Part shown: positions 17,258-26,861 of the stretch, piece after piece
Layout: each line of letters begins with the position of its first letter
How positions within the stretch are numbered: position 1 is the stretch's first letter
Assembly: GCA_016788525.1 (NCBI GenBank)
Contig: JAEUPD010000180.1
Span: 1-37,117 of the forward strand
Length of the DNA stretch: 37,117 bases
Direction of reading: 5' to 3'
DNA from: Rubrivivax sp.
GTDB taxonomy: Bacteria > Pseudomonadota > Gammaproteobacteria > Burkholderiales > Burkholderiaceae_C
Notes under the pieces: generated by a model
The model's database searches: none
Seen by the model: only the letters and a program-made list of their open reading frames with translations
Told to the model about the DNA's origin: nothing
Position numbers and translations under genes: made by a program

Positions 17258-17887
17258 TCAGGCGCGCAGCGCGGGCTGCAGCTGCGTCAGCGCGGCCGGC
17301 GGTGGGCCGCGGGCGTGGTACCCCGCCGCGCTGCCCCCCACCGGGGGCCGCAGCGGTGGCCGTGAGCCCGGCGTGTGCGCCGGGGCCAGCGCGGGCATCG
17401 GCATCGCCGCCACCAGCGCGTCGGCGTGGGCGGCGTGGTCGAGCAGCCGGCATTGCTCGCTGCCCGGCAGGTGGCCGCCGAAGGGCTCGCGCTCATCGGC
17501 GGCCTCCACGGCCCCGGGGCCCCGTGAACCCGGCTGGCCAGGGTAGCCCGGCCGGGCTTGTTCGTCCTGCTCGCACGCCGGGTCATGCAAGTACGCGGGG
17601 GCGCCCGGCGCCGTTGCCGGTGGACCCCGATGCGACCACGCATGTTGATGCGAATGACCATGCTCTGGCGGGTGCGGCTGCCCAGTCCGGTGCCCGTGCG
17701 CGTGGGCATGCGACCCGGCACCCTGCGCAGCGAATGCACCGGCGCCGCCGGCACCATGCTGCACGCGGTGCGCCAAGCCCAGCGCCTGGGCGGCCACCAG
17801 CACGGCAGCCAGCACCCAAGCCAGCGCCCCGGACCTCCGAGGCGGCCGGGCCCCGCACCGCGCACCGAAGCCGCCTTCGGTCCTCAT
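17258..17887 (-). CDS. His-rich exported/membrane protein, putative metal-binding partner of the TonB receptor
   Basis: 209 residues from the ATG at 17887. A hydrophobic segment (GALAWVLAAVLVAAQALGLA, residues 20-39) is followed by a His cluster: ten His between residues 60 and 86. Further on, SEQCRLLDHAAHAD resembles a Cys/His motif I associate with small DUF2946-type proteins beside metal-related TonB receptors; that link is from memory. The rest is Pro/Ala/Gly-rich and low in complexity. It starts 19 bases after the MscS gene and precedes the ZnuD-like receptor gene. Periplasmic metal buffering or sensing is inferred. Confidence 0.65.
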   Translation of the reverse strand: MRTEGGFGARCGARPPRRSGALAWVLAAVLVAAQALGLAHRVQHGAGGAGAFAAQGAGSHAHAHGHRTGQPHPPEHGHSHQHAWSHRGPPATAPGAPAYLHDPACEQDEQARPGYPGQPGSRGPGAVEAADEREPFGGHLPGSEQCRLLDHAAHADALVAAMPMPALAPAHTPGSRPPLRPPVGGSAAGYHARGPPPAALTQLQPALRA

Positions 17888-17906
17888 GGCCTGCGCCGCC
17901 CTCTCC

Positions 17907-19172
17907 CTAGGCCCGATGCAGCACGCGCTGCGGGTAGGGAATCGCGACACCCACCTCGTTCAGTGTGCGCAGGATGGCCAGGTTCACGTCGCTGCGCACG
18001 TTGTTCTGGCCGTTCTCCGGGTCGGCGATCCAGAACGCCACGGTCAGGTCCAGGCCATCGGAGCCGAAGCCCGTGAGCTGCACCCCGGGCGGCGGGTCGG
18101 TGATGACCCGTGGCACGCGCGCTGCCGCTGCGCCGAGCAACGGCATCAGCGCCTGCAGGTCGGTGCCGTAGGCCACCTGCACGGTGGTGGTCATCGCCAC
18201 CTTGCGGTCGGCCAGCGAGCTGTTCTCCACGCGCTGCGTGATCATCATCTCGTTGGGCACGATGCTCTCGCGGCCGTTGAGCGCGCGGATCACGGTGTAG
18301 CGCGTCGTGATGTCGGTGATGCGGCCCTCGAAGTTGTCGACCTTCACCATGTCGCCGATGCGCATGCTGCGTTCGGCCAGGATGACGAAGCCGCTGACGT
18401 AGTTGGCCGCCAGCTTCTGCAGCCCGAAACCGATGCCCACGCCGAGCGCGCCGCCCACCACCCCCAGCGCCGTGAGGTCGATGCCCGCGGCCGACAGCGC
18501 GAACATCAGCCCCAGGAACAGCAGCAGCGCGCGCACCGCATTGGCCGCCATCTTGCGCACCGAGAGGTTCTCGTGCGCGCCGGCCAGCAGCCGCGCCTCG
18601 AACACCGAGCTCAGCCACAGCGCCAGCACCAGCACCACCACCGCGGCGATCGCGCCTTCGAGCACATTGCGCAGCGAGATCGTCGTGCTGCCGATCTTCC
18701 AGTGGATGGCGTCCAGCTCCTGCAGCACCAGCGGCAGAACGCCGGTGATCCACAGCACCACGGCGAGCCACGCCAGCCACGACACCCAGCGCTCCACCAC
18801 GCGCATCACGGCCGAGGTCGGGAAGCTCTTGTGCAGCACCCGCACCGTGAGGCGGATGACCACCAGCGACAGCATCACCGGCACGACCAGCCTGAACACC
18901 GCCGGCGGCACCTCGGGCCACCAGCTCAGCAGCGCCCAGCGCGCCACCCACGCGGCGCTCAGCGCCAGCACCGGAAACAGCACGCCATCGACGATGCCTT
19001 CGCCGAACCACACCGAGCCGGGCCGCGGCTGGCGGCCGCGCAGCAGGCGCACCAGCGCCCAGGCCAGCGCCAGGCAACCGACGAAGACCGCCAGCTCGAT
19101 CAGCGCCGCAGGCCGCTGCAAGGCCTGCAGCAGGCGCCAGAACTCCTCGGCGGTAAGCGCGCGCGGCGTCAT
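17907..19172 (-). CDS. MscS-family mechanosensitive channel
   Basis: 421 residues. Several N-terminal membrane helices (about 20-250) lead to the pore-lining helix region ALGVVGGALGVGIGFGLQKL and then the MscS beta domain (NYVSGFVILAERSMRIGDMV, with IVPNEMMITQRVEN), and a C-terminal alpha/beta part ending at IPYPQRVLH. These are the standard MscS landmarks; the inner-membrane channel releases solutes in hypo-osmotic shock. It begins 4 bases after the deacetylase-family gene stop, so the two are very likely co-transcribed, and it ends 19 bases before the His-rich gene. Confidence 0.92.
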   Translation of the reverse strand: MTPRALTAEEFWRLLQALQRPAALIELAVFVGCLALAWALVRLLRGRQPRPGSVWFGEGIVDGVLFPVLALSAAWVARWALLSWWPEVPPAVFRLVVPVMLSLVVIRLTVRVLHKSFPTSAVMRVVERWVSWLAWLAVVLWITGVLPLVLQELDAIHWKIGSTTISLRNVLEGAIAAVVVLVLALWLSSVFEARLLAGAHENLSVRKMAANAVRALLLFLGLMFALSAAGIDLTALGVVGGALGVGIGFGLQKLAANYVSGFVILAERSMRIGDMVKVDNFEGRITDITTRYTVIRALNGRESIVPNEMMITQRVENSSLADRKVAMTTTVQVAYGTDLQALMPLLGAAAARVPRVITDPPPGVQLTGFGSDGLDLTVAFWIADPENGQNNVRSDVNLAILRTLNEVGVAIPYPQRVLHRA

Positions 19173-19176
19173 CCGG

Positions 19177-20127
19177 CTAGGCCAGGTCGGCCAGCACGCG
19201 CACGTGCGCGGCCACGCTGCGCGCCAGCGCGCCGAGGTTGTAGCCTCCTTCGAGGCACGAGACGATGCGCCCCTGGGCGTGCCGGTTGGCCAACTCGACC
19301 AGCTGCCGCGTGATCCATTCGTAGTCGGCCTCCACCAGCCCCATCTGGCCGAGGTCGTCTTCGCGGTGCGCGTCGAAGCCGGCCGAGATGAAGATCATCT
19401 GCGGGCCGAACTCCTCCAGCGCCGGCAGCCACTGGCGCTGCACCGCTTCGCGCATGGCCGGGCCGCGGGTGTACGGCGGCAGCGGCAGGTTGATCATGTT
19501 GGTGCCCTTGGGCACCGCGCCGCTGTACGGGTACAGCGGGTGCTGGAAGAAGCTGACCATCAGCACGCGCTCGTCGCCGGCGATGATGTCTTCGGTGCCG
19601 TTGCCATGGTGCACGTCGAAGTCGACGATGGCCACCCGTTCCAGGCCGTGAACGTCCAGCGCGTGGCGCGCGGCCACGGCCACGTTGTTGAAGAAGCAGA
19701 AACCCATCGCCTCGTCGCGCGTGGCGTGGTGGCCGGGGGGCCGCACGGCGCAGAAGGCACGCACCGGCTGGCGCGCGACCGCACCCTGGATCACCGCGTC
19801 GGTGGCGGCCACCGCCGCCCCGGCCGCCCGCAGCGCCGCAGCCAGCGTGTGCGGGCAGGCCACCGTGTCGGGGTCGAGGTGGCGCGCCTCGCCGCTGATC
19901 TGCACCTGCTGAAGCAGGTCGGTCACGCCGGCCACGTAGCCGGCAGCATGGGCGCGGCCGATCTGCTCGGCGCTGGCCTCGGGCGCGTCGCGGAATTCCA
20001 GCGCCAGGTCCAGCCCGGTGGCCCGCAGGTGGTCGTTGATCGCGTCCAGCCGCGCCGGGCACTCGGGGTGCCCCTGGCCCATGTCGTGCTGCCGGCAGGC
20101 CGAATGGGTGAAGAAGAGGGTGTTCAT
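19177..20127 (-). CDS. Histone deacetylase-family amidohydrolase
   Basis: 316 residues of the class II/acetoin-utilisation-like deacetylase family. RPPGHHA (His133-His134 charge relay), VDFDVHHGNGT (zinc ligands Asp171 and His173), SAGFDAHRED (zinc ligand Asp252) and CLEGGYN (transition-state Tyr) are intact, so a zinc-dependent deacetylase or amidohydrolase acting in the cytoplasm is expected. Bacterial members act on acetylated small molecules, polyamines or proteins; the substrate is not evident. First gene of the minus-strand run ahead of the MscS gene, divergent from the MoxR gene 49 bases away. Confidence 0.93.
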   Translation of the reverse strand: MNTLFFTHSACRQHDMGQGHPECPARLDAINDHLRATGLDLALEFRDAPEASAEQIGRAHAAGYVAGVTDLLQQVQISGEARHLDPDTVACPHTLAAALRAAGAAVAATDAVIQGAVARQPVRAFCAVRPPGHHATRDEAMGFCFFNNVAVAARHALDVHGLERVAIVDFDVHHGNGTEDIIAGDERVLMVSFFQHPLYPYSGAVPKGTNMINLPLPPYTRGPAMREAVQRQWLPALEEFGPQMIFISAGFDAHREDDLGQMGLVEADYEWITRQLVELANRHAQGRIVSCLEGGYNLGALARSVAAHVRVLADLA

Positions 20128-20176
20128 GGGCGGACGCCGAGGTTTCCGGAGCGGGCTTTTCGGGTATGGTGGGGCG

Positions 20177-21213
<1,037 letters not shown>

Positions 21214-21217
<4 letters not shown>

Positions 21218-22224
21218 ACGCCCCGACCGCGCCGCTGTCGCACGCCGGGCTCGCTTCGATCCTCGGTCGGCTGTCGCCGCGCCAGCAGTTCCGCCGCTGG
21301 TGGCAGGCCCGGCTGCCGCTGTCCGACACCTGGGTGCTCGGCCAGCGCAACATCTACATCCTGCCCACGCGCGCGGGCTTCGTGTTTGCGCTCACGCTGG
21401 TGGTCATGCTGCTGGCGGCCATCAACTACCAGCTCAACCTCGGCCACGCCCTCACCTTCGCGCTGGCCGGCGCGGGCGTGGTCTCGATGCACATGACGCA
21501 CGCCACGCTGCGCGGGCTGACGCTGCACCTGAAGCCGGTGGCCAGCGTGTTCGCCGGCGAGCCGGCGCAGCTGGAAGTGGTGGTCACCAACCCCGGCGGC
21601 GCGCGGCACGGCCTGGCGCTGCGATTCGAAGACGCGGCGCTGGCCGGCAGCGGCGCGCTCGCCTGGTGCGACGTGCCCGCGGGCGGCCAGCAGACCATCC
21701 ACCTCGCGCTCGTGCCGCCGGTGCGCGGCTGGCACGCCGTGCCCACGCTGGTGGTGCAGAGCGTGTTCCCGTTCGGCCTGTTCCGCGCCTGGACCGTGTG
21801 GCGCCCGGCAGCGCGTGTGCTGGCCTGGCCGCGGCCGGAGGCCGATGTGCCGCCGCTGCCCACCAGCACCGGCCAGCCCGGAGACGAAACCGGCCGGCCG
21901 CGCCACGCCGGCGGCGAGTTCGACGGCGTGCGCCCCTGGCAGCGCGGCGACACGATGCGCCAGGTGGTGTGGAAGAAGGTGGCGCGCAGCAACGAGCTGG
22001 TCAGCCGCGACACTGCCGGCGCCGGCCGCGGCGAGGTGTGGCTCGACTGGAGCGCCACCGCGATGGCCGGCACCGAGCCGCGGCTTTCGCGGCTGGCGGC
22101 GTGGGTGCTGGCCGCCGAGCATGCGCAGCTGCCCTTCGGGCTGCGGCTGCCGGGCCGCGAGATGGCACCCGCCGCCGGTGCAGGGCAGCGCCTGGCCGCG
22201 CTGGACGCGCTGGCCACCCTGTGA
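21214..22224 (+). CDS. DUF58 domain protein
   Basis: 336 residues. Starts at a GTG that overlaps the MoxR gene stop (GTGA), so translation is coupled. Two close hydrophobic helices (about 52-95, with AGFVFALTLVVMLLAAINYQ) anchor the protein. A beta-rich extracytoplasmic or cytoplasmic part follows, then the DUF58 hallmark GGEFDGVRPWQRGDTMRQVV and WKKVARSNELVSRD. DUF58 proteins are regularly encoded between MoxR and a TgpA-type transglutaminase; the VWA-like fold is thought to be the MoxR client. Molecular role unknown. Confidence 0.9.
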
Positions 22225-22228
22225 CGTG

Positions 22229-24274
22229 ATGCGCCCGCTGCCCGCCGGCCTGCGCAACCTGCCGCGCGAAACCCGCGACACGCTCGTCGTGCTGGCGATC
22301 ATCGCCTTCACGGTGGCGCCGCACGTGGACCACCTGCCGCCCTGGTGCAGTGCGCTGGTCGCCGGCGTGCTGGTCTGGCGCGCGAGGCTGGCGCTCAGCG
22401 GTGCCGCGATGCCCGGGCGCTGGGTGATGTGGGGCCTGCTCTTGCTGACCGCGGGCCTGACCTTCTGGAGCGAGCGCACCTTGCTCGGCCGCGAGGCCGG
22501 CGTCACGCTGCTGGTGGCGCTGCTGGCGCTGAAGACGCTGGAGCTGCGTGCGCGGCGGGATGCGCTGGTGGTGTTCTTCCTCGGCTTCTTCCTCGTGCTG
22601 ACGCAGTTCCTGTACTCGCAGTCGCTGTTCACCGGCCTGTGGATGTTGATGGCGTTGTGGGCGTTGCTGGCCGCGCTGGTGCTCGCGCACATGCCCGTGG
22701 GGCGGCCGAGCCTGGCGCGGGCGGCAGCGGTGGCCGCGCGCGCCACGGTGCTGGGCCTGCCGCTGATGGCGCTGCTGTTCGTGCTGTTCCCGCGCATCGG
22801 GCCGCTGTGGGGGCTGCCGCAGGACGCGGCGGGCAAGACGGGGCTGTCGGGCACGATGCGGCTGGGCGGCGTGGCCGAGGTGGCCAACGACGACGCGGTG
22901 GCCTTTCGCATCCGCTTCGAGGGCGACCAGCCGCCGGCGCGGCAGCTGTACTTTCGCGGCCCGGTGCTGGCCACCACCGACGGGCGCGAATGGACGCGCC
23001 TGGTGCCCACGGTGGCCCCGCTGCAGCGCACCCGCGCCGAACTGGTAACGCGCGGCGAGCCACTGCGCTACGAGATGACGCTGGAGCCGGGCCGGCTGCC
23101 GGTGGTGCCGCTGCTGGAGGCCACACCCGAGCGCCCGGGCAACGCGCCGCGCGCCGACGGGTGGCTGTTCGGCCTGCGGCCCGACCTGCAGTGGCAGGCC
23201 GACCGGCCGATCACCGAACGGCTGCGGCTGCAGGCCACGGCCTACCTGGACTTCGGGCACGGGCCGCTGGAGCCGATCAACGGGCTGCGCGACTTCATGC
23301 ACCTGCCGGCCCCGGCCCACCCGCGCACGCGCCGCTGGGCGGCCGAGCTGCGCGAGCGGCCCGAACTGCAGCGCGCCGACGCCACCGCGCTCACGCAGGC
23401 CGTGCTGCAGCACATCCGCACCGCCGGCTTCACCTACACGCTCGAGCCGGGCAGCTACGACGGCGACGCGATCGACCAGTTCTGGTTCGACCGCCGGCTC
23501 GGCTTCTGCGAGCACTTCGCCGCCGCCTACGTGGTGGTGATGCGCGCGCTGGACGTACCCGCGCGCATCGTCACCGGCTACCAGGGCGTCGACCCCGAGG
23601 CGCAGGACGGCTGGTGGGTGGTGCGCCAGCGCAATGCGCACGCCTGGGCCGAGTACTGGCAGGCCGGCCGCGGCTGGGTGCGCGTGGATCCCACGGCGGC
23701 GGTGTCGCCCGAACGCGTGCAGGCCGGCCGCAGCCTGGCTCCGGCGCCGGGCCTGATGGCCGGCGCGCTGCGCACGCTGGACCCGGCGCTCGCACAGCGG
23801 CTGCGCAACGCCTGGGAGGTGGTGAACTACCGCTGGAACCTGTGGGTGCTGAGCTACTCGCGCGCGCAGCAGTTCGACTTCATGCGCGCGCTGGGCTTCA
23901 CGGCGCCAAGCTGGCAGGACATGGCCACGCTGCTGGTCGGCACGCTGTGCCTGCTGGCGCTTGCAGGTGCCGCCTGGGCCTGGTGGGACCGCCACCGGCA
24001 GGACCCCTGGGTGCGGTTGACCCGGCAGGTGCAACAGCGCCTGGCAGCCTTGGGCGTGGCGGTGCAGCCGCACGAGCCGCCGCGCACCCGTGCGCAACGG
24101 GTGCGCGAGCGCCTGGGTGCGGCCGGCGAGGCGCTGGCTGCCCAGCTGGAGGCGCTGGACCGCCTGCGCTACGCCGAGCAGACCGCCTCGCGCGAGCTGG
24201 CGCGGCGCTGGTGGCCGCAGTTCCGGGCCGCGGCGCGCCGGGCCGCCGCGGGCGCCCTGACCACCTCCACCTGA
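22229..24274 (+). CDS. TgpA-type membrane transglutaminase (DUF3488-transglutaminase-DUF4129)
   Basis: 681 residues. Five or more N-terminal membrane helices (about 15-190, DUF3488), then a periplasmic transglutaminase-like core with the triad Cys427 (RLGFCEHFAAAY), His471 (NAHAWAEYW) and Asp487 (VRVDPTAA), one further helix at about 568-590 and a C-terminal DUF4129-like cytoplasmic tail. Pseudomonas TgpA is the characterised relative and has periplasmic transglutaminase activity. The start lies 4 bases after the DUF58 stop; a GTG one codon earlier is possible. Third gene of the MoxR-DUF58-TgpA operon. Confidence 0.93.
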   Translation: MRPLPAGLRNLPRETRDTLVVLAIIAFTVAPHVDHLPPWCSALVAGVLVWRARLALSGAAMPGRWVMWGLLLLTAGLTFWSERTLLGREAGVTLLVALLALKTLELRARRDALVVFFLGFFLVLTQFLYSQSLFTGLWMLMALWALLAALVLAHMPVGRPSLARAAAVAARATVLGLPLMALLFVLFPRIGPLWGLPQDAAGKTGLSGTMRLGGVAEVANDDAVAFRIRFEGDQPPARQLYFRGPVLATTDGREWTRLVPTVAPLQRTRAELVTRGEPLRYEMTLEPGRLPVVPLLEATPERPGNAPRADGWLFGLRPDLQWQADRPITERLRLQATAYLDFGHGPLEPINGLRDFMHLPAPAHPRTRRWAAELRERPELQRADATALTQAVLQHIRTAGFTYTLEPGSYDGDAIDQFWFDRRLGFCEHFAAAYVVVMRALDVPARIVTGYQGVDPEAQDGWWVVRQRNAHAWAEYWQAGRGWVRVDPTAAVSPERVQAGRSLAPAPGLMAGALRTLDPALAQRLRNAWEVVNYRWNLWVLSYSRAQQFDFMRALGFTAPSWQDMATLLVGTLCLLALAGAAWAWWDRHRQDPWVRLTRQVQQRLAALGVAVQPHEPPRTRAQRVRERLGAAGEALAAQLEALDRLRYAEQTASRELARRWWPQFRAAARRAAAGALTTST

Positions 24275-24386
24275 GGCCCCTTCGCGATCGACCTCGGCCC
24301 GCGTTCACCAACGAAGCCCTGCGCGCCCGCGAAGCTGCTCTTTCTGCTTTCCTGAGCTGCCGCTCACGCAACTTCGCGCTGATTGT

Positions 24387-25070
24387 TCACGGCGGCAGTG
24401 GTGGGCACTCCTGCAGTGTCGCGACCAGCGCCGTGAACGCATCGCTGCGGAGGTCGTTGTGGAACTTGGCCCAGCGTCGCGCGGTCGAGTCGTACCAGAT
24501 CGTGCTGCCGTCGATGTCCATCGAGCCGCCAGGCAGGGCCACCACGAAGCGCTGCGCGTTCCAGTGCACTCGACCCGGGAGCTTGACTCCGCGCCAGCCG
24601 CTCGAGCGCAGATAGCTCGCCGTTTCGGGCGGCGGCGCGTACTTGCCTGGCGCCGGGCAGGGCGATGCGGCGCTTGCATGCACCTGTGCGACGAGCGGCG
24701 CGAGCGCCGCTTCGAAGCGCGCCATGCTCGCCTGCTCGAGCAGTTGCCACAGGCCACCGGCGACGAAGACGCCGGCGACGATGGTTGCGACGCGCACGCC
24801 CAGCCGACGCCAGCGTGCCAGCCGGCTCCCCGCGCGCGCGAGGTGGACCAGCTCCCACGCGCGAAAAAACACGCCGCACAGCGCCAGCAGCAACCCGAGT
24901 TGCGACCAATGGCCGGCATACGGCCAGCTGGTCGCCAGCGTCCAGGCGAAGTACAGGCCAATCGCCGCCCAGGTGGCCGCCCAGATGGCGGCCCGCCGGC
25001 GCAGCGGGCGCGCGTCGACGGCGGCCGTGGCCGCTGCTTCGCTCGTGCGTTCGAGCGCAGCTTCGCTCAT
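24387..25070 (-). CDS. Three-TM membrane protein of unknown function
   Basis: 227 residues. Three hydrophobic helices (about 28-47, 56-77 and 93-112) are followed by a soluble C-terminal domain with two Cys (ASPCPAPGKY and LQECPPLPP) that could form a disulfide in the periplasm. The segment GSMDIDGSTIWYDSTARRW is beta-rich and somewhat like the minor pilin/GspH-type fold, but I would not name a family. It converges with the TgpA gene, 112 bases away. No ribosome binding site is clear. Confidence 0.65.
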   Translation of the reverse strand: MSEAALERTSEAAATAAVDARPLRRRAAIWAATWAAIGLYFAWTLATSWPYAGHWSQLGLLLALCGVFFRAWELVHLARAGSRLARWRRLGVRVATIVAGVFVAGGLWQLLEQASMARFEAALAPLVAQVHASAASPCPAPGKYAPPPETASYLRSSGWRGVKLPGRVHWNAQRFVVALPGGSMDIDGSTIWYDSTARRWAKFHNDLRSDAFTALVATLQECPPLPP

Positions 25071-25701
25071 TCGTCGAAAACCATGTCTCGAAGATCATGC
25101 GTCGGCCGTCAGTCGCGTGTCAACGCCCGTCGGCAGCCGCTTTGGTCTGGCGCGGCGCAGGACCCGCCGCCGTGCTCGCGCGCGCACACCGCGTCACCCG
25201 GCACCGCCGAGCACCGCGCGGCGGGTGGCAAGGCCCTTGCCGTAGAGATCCACGGCTGCGCTCCTGGTGTGGGGCCGCGCAGCGCAGCGGCCGAGCGCCG
25301 AGTGCCATCGACGGCACCTCGAGATCCCTGCGCAGCCGCTACGTGTGGCCGGGCCTGCGCGCGGGCACGCCTTCGCGCGGGGCGCGACGGGCGGCACTCG
25401 GCCGCGCCAGCCTGCACCACTCACCCGCGTGGCGGGTCAGGGGCGTAGCCACTCATCGCGCTCACGCGCTCCTGGAACGCTGCTGCCTCGCCGATGCCGC
25501 CAACATCGTGCAGCCGGCCGGAGCGCGCGGCATGGGCCTGGGTCGGCACTTCACGTGCGCTTTGGCACGTGCTCGGCGGCACGTGGCGCCGCCGGCTGCA
25601 GCCGGCTTCAGGCGTGCGCCCGCAGCGCCGATACCCCATCGAGCCGAACGCGCCCGGGCCGCCTTTGCGCCCGAGCCGCAGGCCATGCAGCCAACGAGCC
25701 C
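25071..25701. other. 630-base stretch without a convincing gene
   Basis: Several frames stay open, but all are Arg/Pro/Ala-rich with no recognisable motif. Visible structure: the hairpin ACCCGC-GTG-GCGGGT, CACGTGC facing GCACGTG across a short loop, and the 16-base palindrome GCCGGCTGCAGCCGGC at 25591-25606, about 95 bases before the receiver-protein gene. It may hold that gene's control region or a decayed gene. Confidence 0.4.
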
Positions 25702-26751
25702 ATGTCCGCCCCTCCTGCCTTGCTGGCCCTGCTGGGCTTCAATGCCTTCGAGCGGCGCTCGTTCGCCGCCTTCTTTGCGCTGGGCCGCGAGCACGGACCG
25801 GGCTACGAGCTGACCGGCGACCTGCTGAACGCCGACTGCGCGGTGGCCGACGCCGACGACCCGCAGGCGATGGCACTGCTGGTCGATGCCGGCTTGCTGC
25901 CGCGCAGCGTGCTGCTGGGCCAGGCCGTGCACCACGGCGCGGCGCTGCAGCTTCCGCGGCCGATCAACCTGCTGCTGGTGATGCGTGCGCTGGACACCGT
26001 GGTTGGCGCACGCCCGCGCACCACCGCGCGGCTGGCCACCGCGGTCGACGAAGCACCGGCGCAGCCACCGGCCAGCGCCGCGGCAAGCCCCCGCCCGCCT
26101 GCCCCCGCACTGCCGCGGCCCACGCCGGCCCCACTGGCGCGCCCCTCCCGCGGTGAGGACCAGGTGCAGCGAGTGCTGGACGAACTGGCTTTCCGTACCG
26201 CCACGCTGCCGGCCCACATCGACGCCCGGGCGATGGCCGCCGAGGCGGCTTGCGCCGCGCGCCGTGGCACCAGCGCCGCCCTCGAGCGCCCCGACATCGA
26301 TCGCCGGCACTCGCGCACCACGAGGTTGCCCATGGAGCACATCCTCGTCGTCGACAACGACGCCGCCACGCTCAGGATGGTGGCCACGCAGCTGCAACGC
26401 TTCGGCTTCCAGATCCACCTCGCCGGCCAGGCAGACGACGCCATGCGGCTGCTGACCACCCGGTTCCATGACTACGTGTTCGTCGACCCGGCACTCCCCG
26501 GGCTGGACGCGCTGCTGGTGTGCCGCCTGGCCAAGCAAGTCCCGTCACCCGCCGCCGACCGGCCGGCCACCACCGTGGTGCTGCTGGCCGACCCCAACGC
26601 GCTGGCGGCGCTGCTGGAGCGTGCCCTGCCCGCCGCCGACGCCTGCCTGCGCAAGCCGCTGGAACAGACGGCACTGCTCAGGCTGATGGGTGAACGCGAG
26701 GTGGCGCGCGTCGCCTACGCCGACACCGCGCGCAGCTCGACGCTGATCTGA
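25702..26751 (+). CDS. Protein with degenerate N-terminal and canonical C-terminal receiver domains
   Basis: 349 residues. The C-terminal part (about 211-335) is a response-regulator receiver: acidic pair in VVDND (Asp218, Asp220), phosphoacceptor Asp262 in VFVDPALPG and Lys318 in LRKP; the usual Thr/Ser is Ala296 in VVLLADPN. Residues about 5-100 have the same strand-helix order (LLALLGF, CAVADADD, SVLLGQ, LPRPINLLLVMRAL) with Arg replacing the Lys and a shifted acceptor, suggesting a pseudo-receiver. A Pro/Ala linker separates them. There is no DNA-binding or enzymatic output domain. An ATG at 26332 preceded by GAGG could also start the receiver alone. No histidine kinase gene is nearby. 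Confidence 0.8.
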   Translation: MSAPPALLALLGFNAFERRSFAAFFALGREHGPGYELTGDLLNADCAVADADDPQAMALLVDAGLLPRSVLLGQAVHHGAALQLPRPINLLLVMRALDTVVGARPRTTARLATAVDEAPAQPPASAAASPRPPAPALPRPTPAPLARPSRGEDQVQRVLDELAFRTATLPAHIDARAMAAEAACAARRGTSAALERPDIDRRHSRTTRLPMEHILVVDNDAATLRMVATQLQRFGFQIHLAGQADDAMRLLTTRFHDYVFVDPALPGLDALLVCRLAKQVPSPAADRPATTVVLLADPNALAALLERALPAADACLRKPLEQTALLRLMGEREVARVAYADTARSSTLI

Positions 26752-26861
26752 CCCCTGCGCGCGCCGGCGCACGCGGCGGCGAAGCGCGGTGAAGGCGCAG
26801 GCAATGACGACACGACCCCGCGCGGGCTTGCGCGGCGCGGGCAGCGGCAACAATGGCGTCC

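Noticed and set aside
22001-24097. 698-codon minus-strand frame opposite the TgpA gene
   Set aside because: His/Gln/Arg-rich antisense shadow; the plus strand has an intact catalytic triad and membrane helices.
26775-26850. Possible gene fragment between the receiver and mltB genes
   Set aside because: Only about 100 bases, no motif; probably the mltB upstream region.
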